DNA of 64,000 bases, taken from assembly GCF_030125375.1 (NCBI RefSeq), contig NZ_JASJUU010000001.1:682001-746000 (forward strand). The letters run 5' to 3'. Made by a program: the position numbers and the translations under genes. Source of the stretch: Pseudoalteromonas umbrosa (GTDB taxonomy: Bacteria; Pseudomonadota; Gammaproteobacteria; Enterobacterales; Alteromonadaceae). Below are positions 21,142 to 30,237 of the stretch, piece by piece; position 1 is the first letter of the stretch; every line of letters begins with the position of its first letter. A model generated the notes under the pieces. The model had not been told where the DNA came from, did not search any database, and was given only the letters and a program-made list of their open reading frames with translations.

Positions 21142-22209
21142 ATGATTAAATTGCTAAAAAAATCATCCAATAAATCTACAGTGGCAGCGCTTGCTTTTGC
21201 TATTGGTGCAGGCTTAAGCGCAGTACCAGCAGTTGCAAGCCATCACTTTGAAAGTAAATTGGCTCAGGAGCATCCACAGTTTGATCTGACGGATATGTTT
21301 GTATTTGACTCTGAGCGCCGTGGTTACACTGCATTTATGATAGATGTGAACCCAACCACAACAGACCGCGCTGCTTTTGGTCACAAAGGCGTTTACAGCT
21401 TTCATATTGCCAATGATAAATCGTTTGGTAGTGGCGGGGTAACTATCACAGCTCATTTAGAAGGGGAACAGTTGGTTTTTGGGCTCGTAGATGGGGCGAA
21501 TCAAGCTGTTGGTACAAAAGGCAAGGCATTTGGTAAGGCTAAAGTTGGTAAAACCGTTAAATTTAACAATGGCGTGAAGGTATGGAGCGGCGCGGCACGA
21601 GATCCATTTGTTGGAAATTCCGTGGGTATTGTCGGGTTTTTAACAACACTGATTGGCAAAGGTAAGCTTGAGCTGTCTCAATTCAATAATGGGGTTGATT
21701 TATTTAAAGATTTTAATAGCAGTATCATTTTAGTTGAACTGCCTAACAGCATGCTGGCGGAAAATATTCACGTGTATGCAAGTAGCGCGATGTACAATGT
21801 TGATCAGTGGGTACAAGTGAATCGAGTGGCAAACCCGCTTGTCACGCATATGTTTTTGGCAAATAACAAAATGGAAGTGAGTGAACATATTCAACATCGC
21901 CCAGATAGCGACATGTCACGAAGGTATGCGATATCCGGCATGGTATTAAGGGCGGTTGCTCTTGATGGGAAACTGTCCAACCCTGTTGAATATGCGGACT
22001 CAGTTGCAGCGCAATTGTTACCTGATATGATTTCTTACACGGTGGGTAGCAGAGCTGAATATGGCTATCCGAAAGTCAACGGACGTAAACCCAGTGACGA
22101 CGGTATGGACGCAGCGCTGAGCTTATTAGTTGGGCGCAAGGTAACAGATCATGCAAATACCTTTAATCGACATCCTGTTAAGTTTCCATATGTCGTACCA
22201 GTGCGTTAA
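21142..22209 (+). CDS. Exported DUF4331-like protein
   Basis: 355 residues with a clear Sec signal peptide (K-L-L-K-K-S then a hydrophobic stretch, probable cleavage after A-V-A-S near residue 33). AGGAG lies 8 bases upstream of the ATG. The mature start A-S-H-H-F-E...D-L-T-D-M-F-V-F and the later D-P-F-V-G-N, L-P-N-S-M-L, N-R-V-A-N-P-L-V and G-R-K-V-T-D-H blocks resemble DUF4331 proteins, whose function is not established. It is likely periplasmic or extracellular. It lies just downstream of the DUF417 gene. No catalytic motif was recognised. Family assignment moderate. Confidence 0.75.
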   Translation: MIKLLKKSSNKSTVAALAFAIGAGLSAVPAVASHHFESKLAQEHPQFDLTDMFVFDSERRGYTAFMIDVNPTTTDRAAFGHKGVYSFHIANDKSFGSGGVTITAHLEGEQLVFGLVDGANQAVGTKGKAFGKAKVGKTVKFNNGVKVWSGAARDPFVGNSVGIVGFLTTLIGKGKLELSQFNNGVDLFKDFNSSIILVELPNSMLAENIHVYASSAMYNVDQWVQVNRVANPLVTHMFLANNKMEVSEHIQHRPDSDMSRRYAISGMVLRAVALDGKLSNPVEYADSVAAQLLPDMISYTVGSRAEYGYPKVNGRKPSDDGMDAALSLLVGRKVTDHANTFNRHPVKFPYVVPVR

Positions 22210-22819
22210 TACCTTCTTCATAATTTAACTTGACCAAGGTGTTTCTCATAGTTGAGAAACACCCCAATACATTTATCTCTTTTTGGACAATATATCTCAG
22301 ATGCAGATAGTTATAACTCACATTTAGGACTTAACTTTGATAAAAGCCAATGGCGGTTTGGTGCTGTTTTTATTAGTTATTACGTTGATGGCTAGACGAT
22401 ACAAGACAGTGGTTATCACGATATTGCATATTATTCTAAATCACAATTGGCGCATGAAATCGTCTTGGTCGAGGATATTCACCGTCATTCATTTGAGCCC
22501 TAACAATTTTATTGTTTAGGATTAGTTTTTAAGCCAAAAATCTGCATAAAAGACTTTTAGACATAATTAGAAGCGTTTAGAGCATACATACTTTAAGTGG
22601 GCAAAGAGATAATACATTATAAGCCAGCCGATGCTGGTGAGTTTAGATTTCAATAAATGCTTCAAGTCAGCTTTTGAAGGCTGTGTTACATGAAATTGAA
22701 AAAGCTTAAATACCATACAACATTAACGTGCTACACTTTATTAACATTGTAGTCTGTTTGTTAGATAGGGTTATTAAGTTGGTTTCTGACACAGAATAGA
22801 CTTTTCAATCAGGTAGCTT
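22210..22819. other. Gene-poor interval with a decayed reading frame
   Basis: About 610 bases upstream of egtB. A plus-strand frame (22252-22503) interrupted by TAG at 22393-22395 encodes a stretch with outer-membrane beta-strand character (listed separately). The remainder is AT-rich and must contain the egtB promoter. No terminator or known binding site was identified. Confidence 0.5.
22252..22503 (+). pseudogene. Possible remnant of an outer-membrane-barrel-like gene
   Basis: Read in one frame this gives alternating polar/aromatic residues (F-G-Q-Y-I-S-D-A-D-S-Y-N-S-H-L-G-L-N-F, then W-R-F-G-A-V-F-I-S-Y-Y-V-D-G), then an in-frame TAG at 22393, then about 35 more codons to TAA at 22501. 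There is no start codon or ribosome site. The pattern suggests a fragment of a barrel-type membrane protein left by deletion, but it may be chance. Confidence 0.3.
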
Positions 22820-24094
22820 ATGAACCGACAGCAAGCAATCGAGAAAACAAAGATTACACATTTAATTGATGAGTATCTGAGGATCAGAGCGCACTCAACT
22901 ACTTTATGCGCAAGCTTACAAGTTGAAGATTATACGGTTCAACCGATCGCTGAAGTCAGTCCGCCGAAGTGGCACTTAGGCCACACAACGTGGTTTTTTG
23001 AAGAAGTTATCTTGGTTAAATACATGACAGATTACTCAAGGTATCACCAAGGGTATCGCGTGCTGTTTAATTCTTACTATAAATCAGCTGGCGAACATTG
23101 GTTGCAAAGTCAGCGGGGGAGCCTATCAAGACCAACGGTTGATGAAGTTATTCATTATCGTAACTATGTAGATCAACAAGTTGTAAACTTTTTGTCCTTG
23201 GCCGATATAGACGAAGCAGTGCTATCCTTGCTAGAGATCGGGTTACATCACGAGCAGCAACATCAGGAGCTGTTGCTTATGGATATTAAGTATATTTTGG
23301 GCTGTAACCCACTTTCTCCCGTTTATTGCGACCAATCGTTAGGCATCCCTAGGTCTGAAAAAGCACGTTGGCGTGCTTTTGACGAAGGCATTTATGAAGT
23401 GGGTGCTATAAATAGGGGGTTTGCCTATGACAATGAAAAACCTAGGCACAAAAGCTACAACTATGGATTTGCGATTAGTGAAAACACAATCACAAATGGC
23501 GAGTATTTGGCGTTTATTCAAGATGATGGGTATGGCAGAGCAGAATTTTGGCTGAGCTTGGGATGGGAGTGGGTAAACGACAAGAAAATTGCCCACCCTT
23601 TGTATTGGCAAAAGATAGGCAATGAATGGTTTGAGTTTACACTACATGGTTTGATGCCGTTAGACCTCAACCTTCCTGTCACACATATAAGCTACTTTGA
23701 AGCAGACGCGTTTGCTAACTGGAAAGGCTTAAGGTTACCGACAGAGCATGAGCTGGAGGTTTATTTGCAAGCAAGCTCAGCTGTTGCGGTAATTTCAGAG
23801 ATCAATAAGCGCAATGGCAATCTTGCAAGCATTTATCACCCTATAGCGAGTGGCGTGCCTTTTGGGCAAGTTTGGTGTTGGACTAAAAGTCATTATTCGG
23901 GCTATCCCGGTTACAAGCCATATCAGGGCATGCTGAACGAGTACAATGGTAAGTTTATGTGCAGCCAGTTTGTTTTGAGAGGTGGGTGTGTGGCCACACC
24001 TAACGATCATTATCGCCACAGTTATCGCAATTTTTATCAACCACATCAGCGCTGGATGTTTTCTGGCATCAGGCTAGCACAGGATATTGAATGA
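22820..24094 (+). CDS. egtB: Ergothioneine biosynthesis sulfoxide synthase EgtB
   Basis: 424 residues. The N-terminal DinB-like domain has the iron ligands: H52-L-G-H55 in W-H-L-G-H-T-T-W-F, and H144-x3-H148-x-E150. The C-terminal FGE-sulfatase-like domain starts near residue 190 and ends with R-G-G-C-V-A-T-P and R-N-F-Y-Q-P-H-Q-R-W. EgtB joins trimethylhistidine (hercynine) to a thiol donor and oxidises it to a sulfoxide. egtA and egtC are absent, so by analogy with two-gene systems it may use free cysteine directly (inference). It overlaps egtD by 4 bases (ATGA). AGGTAGCTT precedes the ATG. Confidence 0.9.
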   Translation: MNRQQAIEKTKITHLIDEYLRIRAHSTTLCASLQVEDYTVQPIAEVSPPKWHLGHTTWFFEEVILVKYMTDYSRYHQGYRVLFNSYYKSAGEHWLQSQRGSLSRPTVDEVIHYRNYVDQQVVNFLSLADIDEAVLSLLEIGLHHEQQHQELLLMDIKYILGCNPLSPVYCDQSLGIPRSEKARWRAFDEGIYEVGAINRGFAYDNEKPRHKSYNYGFAISENTITNGEYLAFIQDDGYGRAEFWLSLGWEWVNDKKIAHPLYWQKIGNEWFEFTLHGLMPLDLNLPVTHISYFEADAFANWKGLRLPTEHELEVYLQASSAVAVISEINKRNGNLASIYHPIASGVPFGQVWCWTKSHYSGYPGYKPYQGMLNEYNGKFMCSQFVLRGGCVATPNDHYRHSYRNFYQPHQRWMFSGIRLAQDIE

Positions 24095-25089
24095 CACACT
24101 TTAGATTACTCACGCAAGACACACACGGTGAAAGTACACAAGATGATCAGCTAGCCATTGACGTATTGACTGGGTTAAGTGCGCCTTCAAAGCACTTGTC
24201 TGCAAAGTACTTTTATGATGATACGGGAAGTGAAATTTTCCAAAAAATTACCCAGCATCAAGATTACTATTTGACCGCGAAAGAAGTGGAAATCATCACC
24301 AATATTAACAAACAGTTAGCTGATGTGATTGATGAGCAAGAAATTGACATTATTGAATTAGGCGTTGGGGATGGACATAAAAGTCAGTTAATTATCGATG
24401 GCTTTTTGAAAAGTGGCTGCAAAGTAAATTTTTACCCCATCGATATTTCAGAAAAAGCCATGTTCATGCTACAAGAAAATATTGTGCCCAATGATAATCT
24501 GGTAATTCATGGTGTGGTAGCCGAGTACTTTGACGGGTTAAAGCTCGTCAGGGGTCAGTCTACAAATAAGCAGTTGGTTTTATTTTTAGGCTCTAATATT
24601 GGCAATTTTAATCGCGAGCAAAGTCTTGGATTTCTCAGAAAGGTATGGGCGAGTCTTAAATCGGATGACTTTATATTCATTGGTTTTGATTTAAAGAAGG
24701 ACGTTAAGAAGCTCACTGCTGCTTATAATGACGAAGATGGCTTAACTGCAAAGTTTAATCTCAATTTGTTGAGCCGAATAAACAAAGAGTTAGGCGCTAA
24801 TTTCGAGCTAGATAAATTCCAACATTTTGGCGTTTATAATCCAGTTTTAGGCGCCATGGAAAGTTATGTACTTTCTACTGAAAAGCAAGAGGTTTACATC
24901 TCGGCGCTACAAAGAGCGTTTCAATTCGATGCATATGAGGCGATTCATTTCGAGTATTCTTATAAGTTTTCAACAAATGAGATTGAGCGATTATCACAAC
25001 AAAGCGGCTTTCATGTGGTTAAGCATTTCACGGACAGTAATCAGTATTTTGTAGACTCCTTATGGCAAGTCGTGAAAGAAGAGCGTTAA
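24091..25089 (+). CDS. egtD: L-histidine N-alpha-methyltransferase EgtD
   Basis: 332 residues, the usual length. It trimethylates histidine with SAM to give hercynine, the first step of ergothioneine synthesis. Family features: K-Y-F-Y-D-D-T-G-S-E-I-F (about 43-54), the SAM loop I-E-L-G-V-G-D-G-H-K-S, F-L-G-S-N-I-G-N-F and D-L-K-K-D. The start overlaps the egtB stop (ATGA), so the pair is translationally coupled. No egtE-like lyase is adjacent; the last C-S cleavage must be done by another PLP enzyme or elsewhere in the genome. Confidence 0.92.
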   Translation: MTHFRLLTQDTHGESTQDDQLAIDVLTGLSAPSKHLSAKYFYDDTGSEIFQKITQHQDYYLTAKEVEIITNINKQLADVIDEQEIDIIELGVGDGHKSQLIIDGFLKSGCKVNFYPIDISEKAMFMLQENIVPNDNLVIHGVVAEYFDGLKLVRGQSTNKQLVLFLGSNIGNFNREQSLGFLRKVWASLKSDDFIFIGFDLKKDVKKLTAAYNDEDGLTAKFNLNLLSRINKELGANFELDKFQHFGVYNPVLGAMESYVLSTEKQEVYISALQRAFQFDAYEAIHFEYSYKFSTNEIERLSQQSGFHVVKHFTDSNQYFVDSLWQVVKEER

Positions 25090-25212
25090 TTACTTTTTAC
25101 TGCAGAGGTATTTGAGTACAAAGAAGTGTTTGTGGCAATGTGCTTATATATCTTTGATGCATCGATTGCTAAGCATGAATAATAAATACAACCATGAGTA
25201 AGATTTTTTGAT

Positions 25213-26004
25213 ATGAAGATGTGCGGTATTCGGCGAGTATTTTGCTCTGAGCATTACCTTGGCAATCTTGCTGACGTGAATTTATGTGATGATCTCAATG
25301 AGTTTCACGATACGCACGGCCTTCAAAAAATCGCCAATAATAATAAAGTCGCTGCGACTGCGTTTTTGGTTAAGTATGCCAATAGCAGGTATCGTATTCG
25401 ATGGTTTTCACCATATGGTGAAATTCAATTTTGTGGTCATGCAACCCTTGCTGCGGCTGACGTACTAACATCCACCTTCACCCTTGTTGACAAAGAAATT
25501 ATTTTTGAATCGTCTAATCAGACAATACGTGTGTCTCATCAAGGGGGCGAGCTGTTTGTTATGTGCTTGCCGCAAGCGAGCCTTGAAATAACAACGGACT
25601 TTGATCATATATTTCCGGTGTTTAACCAAACGCTGAGTAATATTAAGCACACAGAGCCTCATGACGGGTATTTCGTTGCACAAGCAGCAAATATGCAAGA
25701 TCTGATTGAGTTAGATTTTAATGCTAAGGAATACATCAAATGCACTCGTCGGGCGTTGCTAGTGACCACAAATCATGGCTTAGGTAGTGATGGTTTTTAT
25801 TTCAGATACTTTGCACCTCAATATGGCAGTAAAGAAGATCAAGCGACAGGATCGGCGGCTCCGTTGCTGGCTTCGTATTGGCAGATACCAGCCAACAAAA
25901 TATTTAATTGCTATCAGTTATCTGTAAGTGGAGGATATTATCAAATTTATAAAAGCGCACAGCAAGTTTGCGTGATAGCCAAAGTGCTCAAGCTAGATGA
26001 CTAA
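25213..26004 (+). CDS. PhzF-family epimerase/isomerase-like protein
   Basis: 263 residues of the PhzF/diaminopimelate-epimerase fold. Two family landmarks are clear: F-C-G-H-A-T-L-A near residues 76-83, and the second-half E-D-Q-A-T-G-S-A-A-P-L-L. The first-half segment that in PhzF reads S-E-T-A-F, with the catalytic Glu45, reads A47-A48-T-A-F here, so the acid/base residue seems to be replaced by Ala. The reaction is unknown; the protein may be a non-catalytic or altered paralogue. It lies 123 bases after egtD on the same strand, but a link to ergothioneine is not established. The start has no strong ribosome site. Confidence 0.85.
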   Translation: MKMCGIRRVFCSEHYLGNLADVNLCDDLNEFHDTHGLQKIANNNKVAATAFLVKYANSRYRIRWFSPYGEIQFCGHATLAAADVLTSTFTLVDKEIIFESSNQTIRVSHQGGELFVMCLPQASLEITTDFDHIFPVFNQTLSNIKHTEPHDGYFVAQAANMQDLIELDFNAKEYIKCTRRALLVTTNHGLGSDGFYFRYFAPQYGSKEDQATGSAAPLLASYWQIPANKIFNCYQLSVSGGYYQIYKSAQQVCVIAKVLKLDD

Positions 26005-26036
26005 ATTTGATAGAGCATGATTGAATTGTGTGTACG

Positions 26037-26064
26037 AAAAAGCCCAGCATATGCTGGGCTTTTT
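26037..26064. terminator. Bidirectional terminator between phzF-like gene and nrdA
   Basis: Perfect palindrome AAAAAGCCCAGCAT/ATGCTGGGCTTTTT (26037-26064), with A5 and T5 tails. It serves both convergent genes. Confidence 0.9.
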
Positions 26065-26081
26065 GATTCTTGACTGGCTTG

Positions 26082-28367
26082 TTAAATCTTACAAGCGCCG
26101 CCTTCACAGCCGTCATCTTCAGGCTCTGGTTTTAATTCGTCCTGTGCATCAGCAGCACCATCACGTGTGTTATGGTAGTAAAGCGTCTTAACACCCAGCT
26201 TGTATGCTGTTAGTAAGTCTTTTAACAATAACTTCATTGGTACTTTACCGCCTTCAAACTTAGTTGGGTCGTAGTTTGTATTTGCAGAGATTGTTTGGTC
26301 GACAAACTTCTGCATGATGCCAACTAGGCCTAAATAACCATCGTTAGAAGGGATGTCCCATAGTAGTTCGTACTGATCTTTAAGCTTCTCATACTCAGGC
26401 ACAACTTGCTTTAGGATACCGTCTTTACTTGCTTTAACACTGATATGCCCACGAGGCGGTTCAATACCATTTGTCGCGTTTGAGATCTGCGATGAAGTTT
26501 CAGAAGGCATTAACGCAGATAACGTTGAGTTTCTCATACCATGTTCTTGAACACTTGCTCTTAGCGCGTCCCAGTCAAGGTGAAGTGGCTCGTCACAGAT
26601 TGCATCGATGTCTTTTTTATAAGTATCGATAGGCATAATACCTTGTGAGTATGTTGTCTCATTAAACTTAGGACATGCACCGCGCTCTTTTGCAAGTTCG
26701 TTAGATGCTTTCATCAAGTAGTATTGAATTGCTTCAAACGTTTTATGCGTTAGGCCATTAGCGCTGCCGTCTGAGTACTTCTTGCCATTCTTAGCTAGGT
26801 AGTAAGCAAAGTTAATGACACCTATACCCAGAGTACGACGTCCCATGGTTGCTGTGTGAGCAGCTGGTACTGGGTAATCTTGGAAATCTAATAGATTATC
26901 AAGTGCACGAACTGCTAGCTCAGCTAGCTCTTCAAGCTCAGATAAATCTTCAATAGCACCTAAGTTAAATGCAGAAAGTGTACATAGTGCAATTTCACCT
27001 TCAGCGTCATTGACGTTGTTCAACGGTTTAGTTGGCAGTGCAATTTCTAAACACAAGTTAGATTGACGGATAGGGGCTACTTTTGAGTCAAATGGACTGT
27101 GAGTATTACAGTGGTCCACGTTCTGTAAGTAAATACGACCGGTGCTTGCACGCTCTTGAGCAAACATTGAGAACAGTTCAATCGCTTTGATACGTTTCTT
27201 ACGAATAGACTCATCTTGCTCGTACTTTAAATATAGTTCTTCGAAAAGTTCCTGATCTTCAAAGAATGCATCGTATAGCCCCGGTGTGTCTGATGGGCTA
27301 AACAGGGTGATGTAATCATCTTTTAATAAACGCGCATACATTGTTTTATTGAACTGTACGCCGTAGTCTAGGTGACGAACACGGTTTTCTTCTACACCAC
27401 GGTTATTTTTTAGAACCAATAAGTTTTCAACTTCTAGGTGCCAAAGCGGGTAGAATAAAGTTGCAGCACCGCCACGCACACCGCCTTGTGAGCAGCTTTT
27501 CACTGCTGTTTGGAAGTGTTTGTAGAATGGAATACAACCAGTATGGAATGCTTCACCATTGCGAATTGGGCTACCAAGTGCGCGAATACGGCCGGCGTTT
27601 ACACCGATACCGGCACGTTGACTCACATATTTAACAATAGCTGAAGAAGAAGCATTAATTGAATCTAGGCTATCATCACACTCAATAAGTACACATGAGC
27701 TGAACTGACGTGTAGGTGTACGAACACCGGCCATGATAGGCGTTGGTAGTGATATTTTGAACTGTGAAACAGCGTCATAGAAACGCTTGATGTAATCTAA
27801 ACGTGTTTCTTTGTCATAATCAGCAAATAGGCTTGCCGCCACTAGTATGTATAAGAACTGTGCGCTCTCATAGATTTCACCAGTTACACGGTTTTGAACT
27901 AAGTATTTGCCTTCTAACTGCTTGACCGCCGCGTAGCTGAAAGTCATATCGCGACTGTGATCAAGATAGTCATTTAATTCATTTAACTCTTCACGAGTGT
28001 AGTCTTTCAATAGGTGCTCGTCGTAACGCTTGTCGTCCACGAGCTTTGCAACATGATCATATAAGTGCGGAGGCTCAAACTGGCCATATGCTTTTTTTCT
28101 TAAATGGAACACTGCAAGACGTGCTGCAAGATACTGATAATCAGGCGTGTCTTTAGAGATTAAATCTGCAGCTGCTTTGATGATTGTTTCATGGATATCT
28201 TCAGTACGGATCCCATCGTAAAACTGGATATGAGACTTCAATTCCACTTGAGAGACCGAGACGTTGTCTAAGCCTTCGGCTGCCCAAGTAATAACTCGAT
28301 GGATTTTATCTAAATCAAGCGGTTCTTTACGACCGTTTCTTTTACTGACAGATAATTGTTGGTTCAT
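26082..28367 (-). CDS. nrdA: Ribonucleoside-diphosphate reductase subunit alpha (class Ia)
   Basis: 761 residues. It reduces NDPs to dNDPs. The N-terminal ATP cone (V-S-K-R-N-G-R-K-E-P-L-D) provides allosteric control. The catalytic barrel carries N-L-C-L-E-I. The C-terminal thioredoxin/glutaredoxin-accessible pair is in C-E-G-G-A-C-K-I. A radical-bearing beta subunit (NrdB) is required, but no nrdB follows: a terminator and a convergent gene lie directly downstream. Tandem NrdR boxes overlap the promoter (28413-28459). Upstream are gph and ubiG on the same strand. Confidence 0.97.
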   Translation of the reverse strand: MNQQLSVSKRNGRKEPLDLDKIHRVITWAAEGLDNVSVSQVELKSHIQFYDGIRTEDIHETIIKAAADLISKDTPDYQYLAARLAVFHLRKKAYGQFEPPHLYDHVAKLVDDKRYDEHLLKDYTREELNELNDYLDHSRDMTFSYAAVKQLEGKYLVQNRVTGEIYESAQFLYILVAASLFADYDKETRLDYIKRFYDAVSQFKISLPTPIMAGVRTPTRQFSSCVLIECDDSLDSINASSSAIVKYVSQRAGIGVNAGRIRALGSPIRNGEAFHTGCIPFYKHFQTAVKSCSQGGVRGGAATLFYPLWHLEVENLLVLKNNRGVEENRVRHLDYGVQFNKTMYARLLKDDYITLFSPSDTPGLYDAFFEDQELFEELYLKYEQDESIRKKRIKAIELFSMFAQERASTGRIYLQNVDHCNTHSPFDSKVAPIRQSNLCLEIALPTKPLNNVNDAEGEIALCTLSAFNLGAIEDLSELEELAELAVRALDNLLDFQDYPVPAAHTATMGRRTLGIGVINFAYYLAKNGKKYSDGSANGLTHKTFEAIQYYLMKASNELAKERGACPKFNETTYSQGIMPIDTYKKDIDAICDEPLHLDWDALRASVQEHGMRNSTLSALMPSETSSQISNATNGIEPPRGHISVKASKDGILKQVVPEYEKLKDQYELLWDIPSNDGYLGLVGIMQKFVDQTISANTNYDPTKFEGGKVPMKLLLKDLLTAYKLGVKTLYYHNTRDGAADAQDELKPEPEDDGCEGGACKI

Positions 28368-28412
28368 AAGCTATGCCCGTATTCCCAAATTCTTATATTG
28401 GTTAGGAAATCA

Positions 28413-28459
28413 CCACTAGATATGGTGCCTATTTGAAAGTGCATCACAAGATAGTGTGG
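28413..28459 (-). promoter_or_regulatory. Tandem NrdR boxes controlling nrdA
   Basis: CCACTAGATATGGTGC (28413-28428) matches the NrdR consensus ACACwATATATwGTGT at 12 of 16 positions. TCACAAGATAGTGTGG (28444-28459) matches at 11. The box centres are 31 bases apart, about three helical turns, as is usual for NrdR pairs. Box 2 covers the -10. NrdR would repress nrdA when dATP/ATP is high. Confidence 0.75.
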
Positions 28460-28476
28460 TTGATACTATTTTGCAA
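28448..28476 (-). promoter_or_regulatory. Candidate nrdA promoter
   Basis: On the minus strand, TTGCAA (28471-28476), a 17-base spacer, then TATCTT (complement of 28448-28453). The -10 lies inside NrdR box 2, consistent with repression by promoter occlusion. Confidence 0.6.
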
Positions 28477-28701
28477 GAGAACAACTTCACTCAAATTGTG
28501 GATAACATTGGGATAAATAAATAGCGTTAGTAATTACTAACCTTCTGCTATCCGCTGAGCCTGAGTGCGTAAAAAAATCAACTTCAGTTCATTAATTTTT
28601 GCCTTTTTTTAGCAAAAAAACTGAATGATTTTTTTCTGTTCAATTATTTACTCAATTAAGTGTAAGGCACTATATGTAGTGTCTCAAATTATAATTTTTC
28701 A

Positions 28702-29349
28702 CTATATGTGCGAAATAAGCTCAATCGGATGGTGTGCATTTACCTCTGCTTGCCATGATAGGGCTTCATCTAGTGAGGGAATAAAGCCCCACAGTGCAGC
28801 AACCGAGCGCATGTGTGCTGCTTTGGCTGCCTGTATATCTCGCTCTGCATCACCGACATATAAAGTTTGCAAAGCAGAAACCCCCAACTTTTCGGCTGCG
28901 AGCAATAGTGGTGCTGGGTGGGGTTTCGCTACATCGAGGGTATCTCCGCACACGACGACTTCAATATTTTTTAATGTATTGATTTGTCGTAAAAGAGGGA
29001 AAGTTAAAAACTCAGGTTTGTTGGTAACTATACCGACTGCGACCCCCTTATCATGCAAAGATTGCAACATGTCATCGATCCCATCAAAGCAATGGCTGTG
29101 GATAGCAATATTACTTTCATAATAGTCTAAAACCTGCTGCCTCAAGGTTGCTAAGTCATAGTCGATTAATTTGTCTTTAAAGCCAACTTCAAGCAGGGCT
29201 TTGACGCCATTAGAAATGGCGGGACTGTACTCATTTTTTGAAAGTGTGGGTAATCTATGCTCTGTCAGAACATGGTTTAATGCGGCACCCAAATCATCAC
29301 TGGTATCAAGTAAAGTGCCGTCTAAATCAAATAAAACGGCTTGTGTCAT
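28702..29349 (-). CDS. gph: Phosphoglycolate phosphatase, HAD family
   Basis: 215 residues. HAD motif I F-D-L-D-G-T-L has nucleophile D8 and acid/base D10. Motif II is I-V-T-N-K-P, and motif IV is Y-V-G-D-A-E-R-D. Members dephosphorylate 2-phosphoglycolate from DNA repair or oxygenation side reactions; because HAD specificity is hard to read, the substrate rests partly on context. The start overlaps the ubiG stop (ATGA at 29346-29349), a pairing seen in other gammaproteobacteria where ubiG and gph-like genes adjoin. Cytosolic. Confidence 0.85.
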   Translation of the reverse strand: MTQAVLFDLDGTLLDTSDDLGAALNHVLTEHRLPTLSKNEYSPAISNGVKALLEVGFKDKLIDYDLATLRQQVLDYYESNIAIHSHCFDGIDDMLQSLHDKGVAVGIVTNKPEFLTFPLLRQINTLKNIEVVVCGDTLDVAKPHPAPLLLAAEKLGVSALQTLYVGDAERDIQAAKAAHMRSVAALWGFIPSLDEALSWQAEVNAHHPIELISHI

Positions 29350-30056
29350 GCTAGTTTCTCGAAGTGAAGTAGGTAATTTACACTAACATCGTCTGTTAAA
29401 GTAAACGTTTTAGTGAACGGGTTGTAACTAATTCCTGCTGATGCACGTACTTTTAAACCATGTTGCTCAGCCCAACCAATTAAAGTTGAAGGGCGAATGA
29501 ACTTGTTATGATCGTGTGTGCCTTCAGGCACCATTTTTAAAAGTTTCTCTGCGGCAACAACAGCTAATAAATACGCTTTATGTGTTTTATTTAGAGTAGA
29601 AAAAAATACGCTGGCTCCCGGCTTAGCAGCTTTTGCGACTGCGGCAATGATTGCAGCAGGGTCGGGTACATGTTCTAACATTTCCATGCAAGTCACCACA
29701 TCAAACTGCTCAGGATGCTCGTCAGCGAAAACTTCAGCGGGTATTTTTTGATAATCTACGCTGATTCCGCTTTCAAGGCTGTGAAGTTTAGCAACATTTA
29801 AAGGCTCTTGGCCCATATCAATGCCTGTCGCTTCTGCACCAAGCTTAGCCATACTCTCAGTTAAGATCCCGCCACCACATCCAACATCAAGTACTTTCTT
29901 CGAGAATAAGCCTGCACTTTTATCGTTGATGAAGTCCAACCTTAATGGGTTGATATCATGTAGCGGTTTAAATTCTCCTTCTGTATCCCACCATCTTTCA
30001 GCGATTTCTTCGAATTTTGCGATTTCTTGGTGGTCTACATTTTGATGTTCGGTCAT
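29346..30056 (-). CDS. ubiG: Ubiquinone biosynthesis O-methyltransferase UbiG
   Basis: 236 residues. It methylates both hydroxyl groups in ubiquinone synthesis with SAM. Motif I reads [10 protein letters not shown], motif II is around C-M-E-M-L-E-H-V, and the N-terminus has [18 protein letters not shown] as in UbiG. It is divergent from gyrA, the conserved arrangement in E. coli and relatives, and is followed by gph with a 4-base overlap. Likely a peripheral part of the cytosolic Ubi complex. Confidence 0.96.
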   Translation of the reverse strand: MTEHQNVDHQEIAKFEEIAERWWDTEGEFKPLHDINPLRLDFINDKSAGLFSKKVLDVGCGGGILTESMAKLGAEATGIDMGQEPLNVAKLHSLESGISVDYQKIPAEVFADEHPEQFDVVTCMEMLEHVPDPAAIIAAVAKAAKPGASVFFSTLNKTHKAYLLAVVAAEKLLKMVPEGTHDHNKFIRPSTLIGWAEQHGLKVRASAGISYNPFTKTFTLTDDVSVNYLLHFEKLA

Positions 30057-30237
30057 AAAAAGCTTCCTCGTTTATCTGGGCGCATTGTATTGGCTATTTA
30101 TAAAAATACCAGACATTTTACGACTGCAAATTGAATTTACCTGTGTTACTATCGGCAGCCGAATAAATAATAACTTAACCCTTTGTTGCTATTAGTGTGA
30201 CACAAAAGGGCAAGACTCTGAAGGAAAGTGGTATCAA

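Larger units (their letters stand above)
28368..28701. other. nrdA upstream region
   Basis: 334 bases without a gene between gph and nrdA. It contains the nrdA promoter and two NrdR boxes (separate entries). A T-rich stretch around 28600-28650 near the gph 3' end could help termination, but no clean hairpin was seen. Confidence 0.6.

Noticed and set aside
22337..22519. 60-codon frame upstream of egtB
   Set aside because: Different frame from the barrel-like remnant, low-complexity hydrophobic/basic content, no ribosome site.
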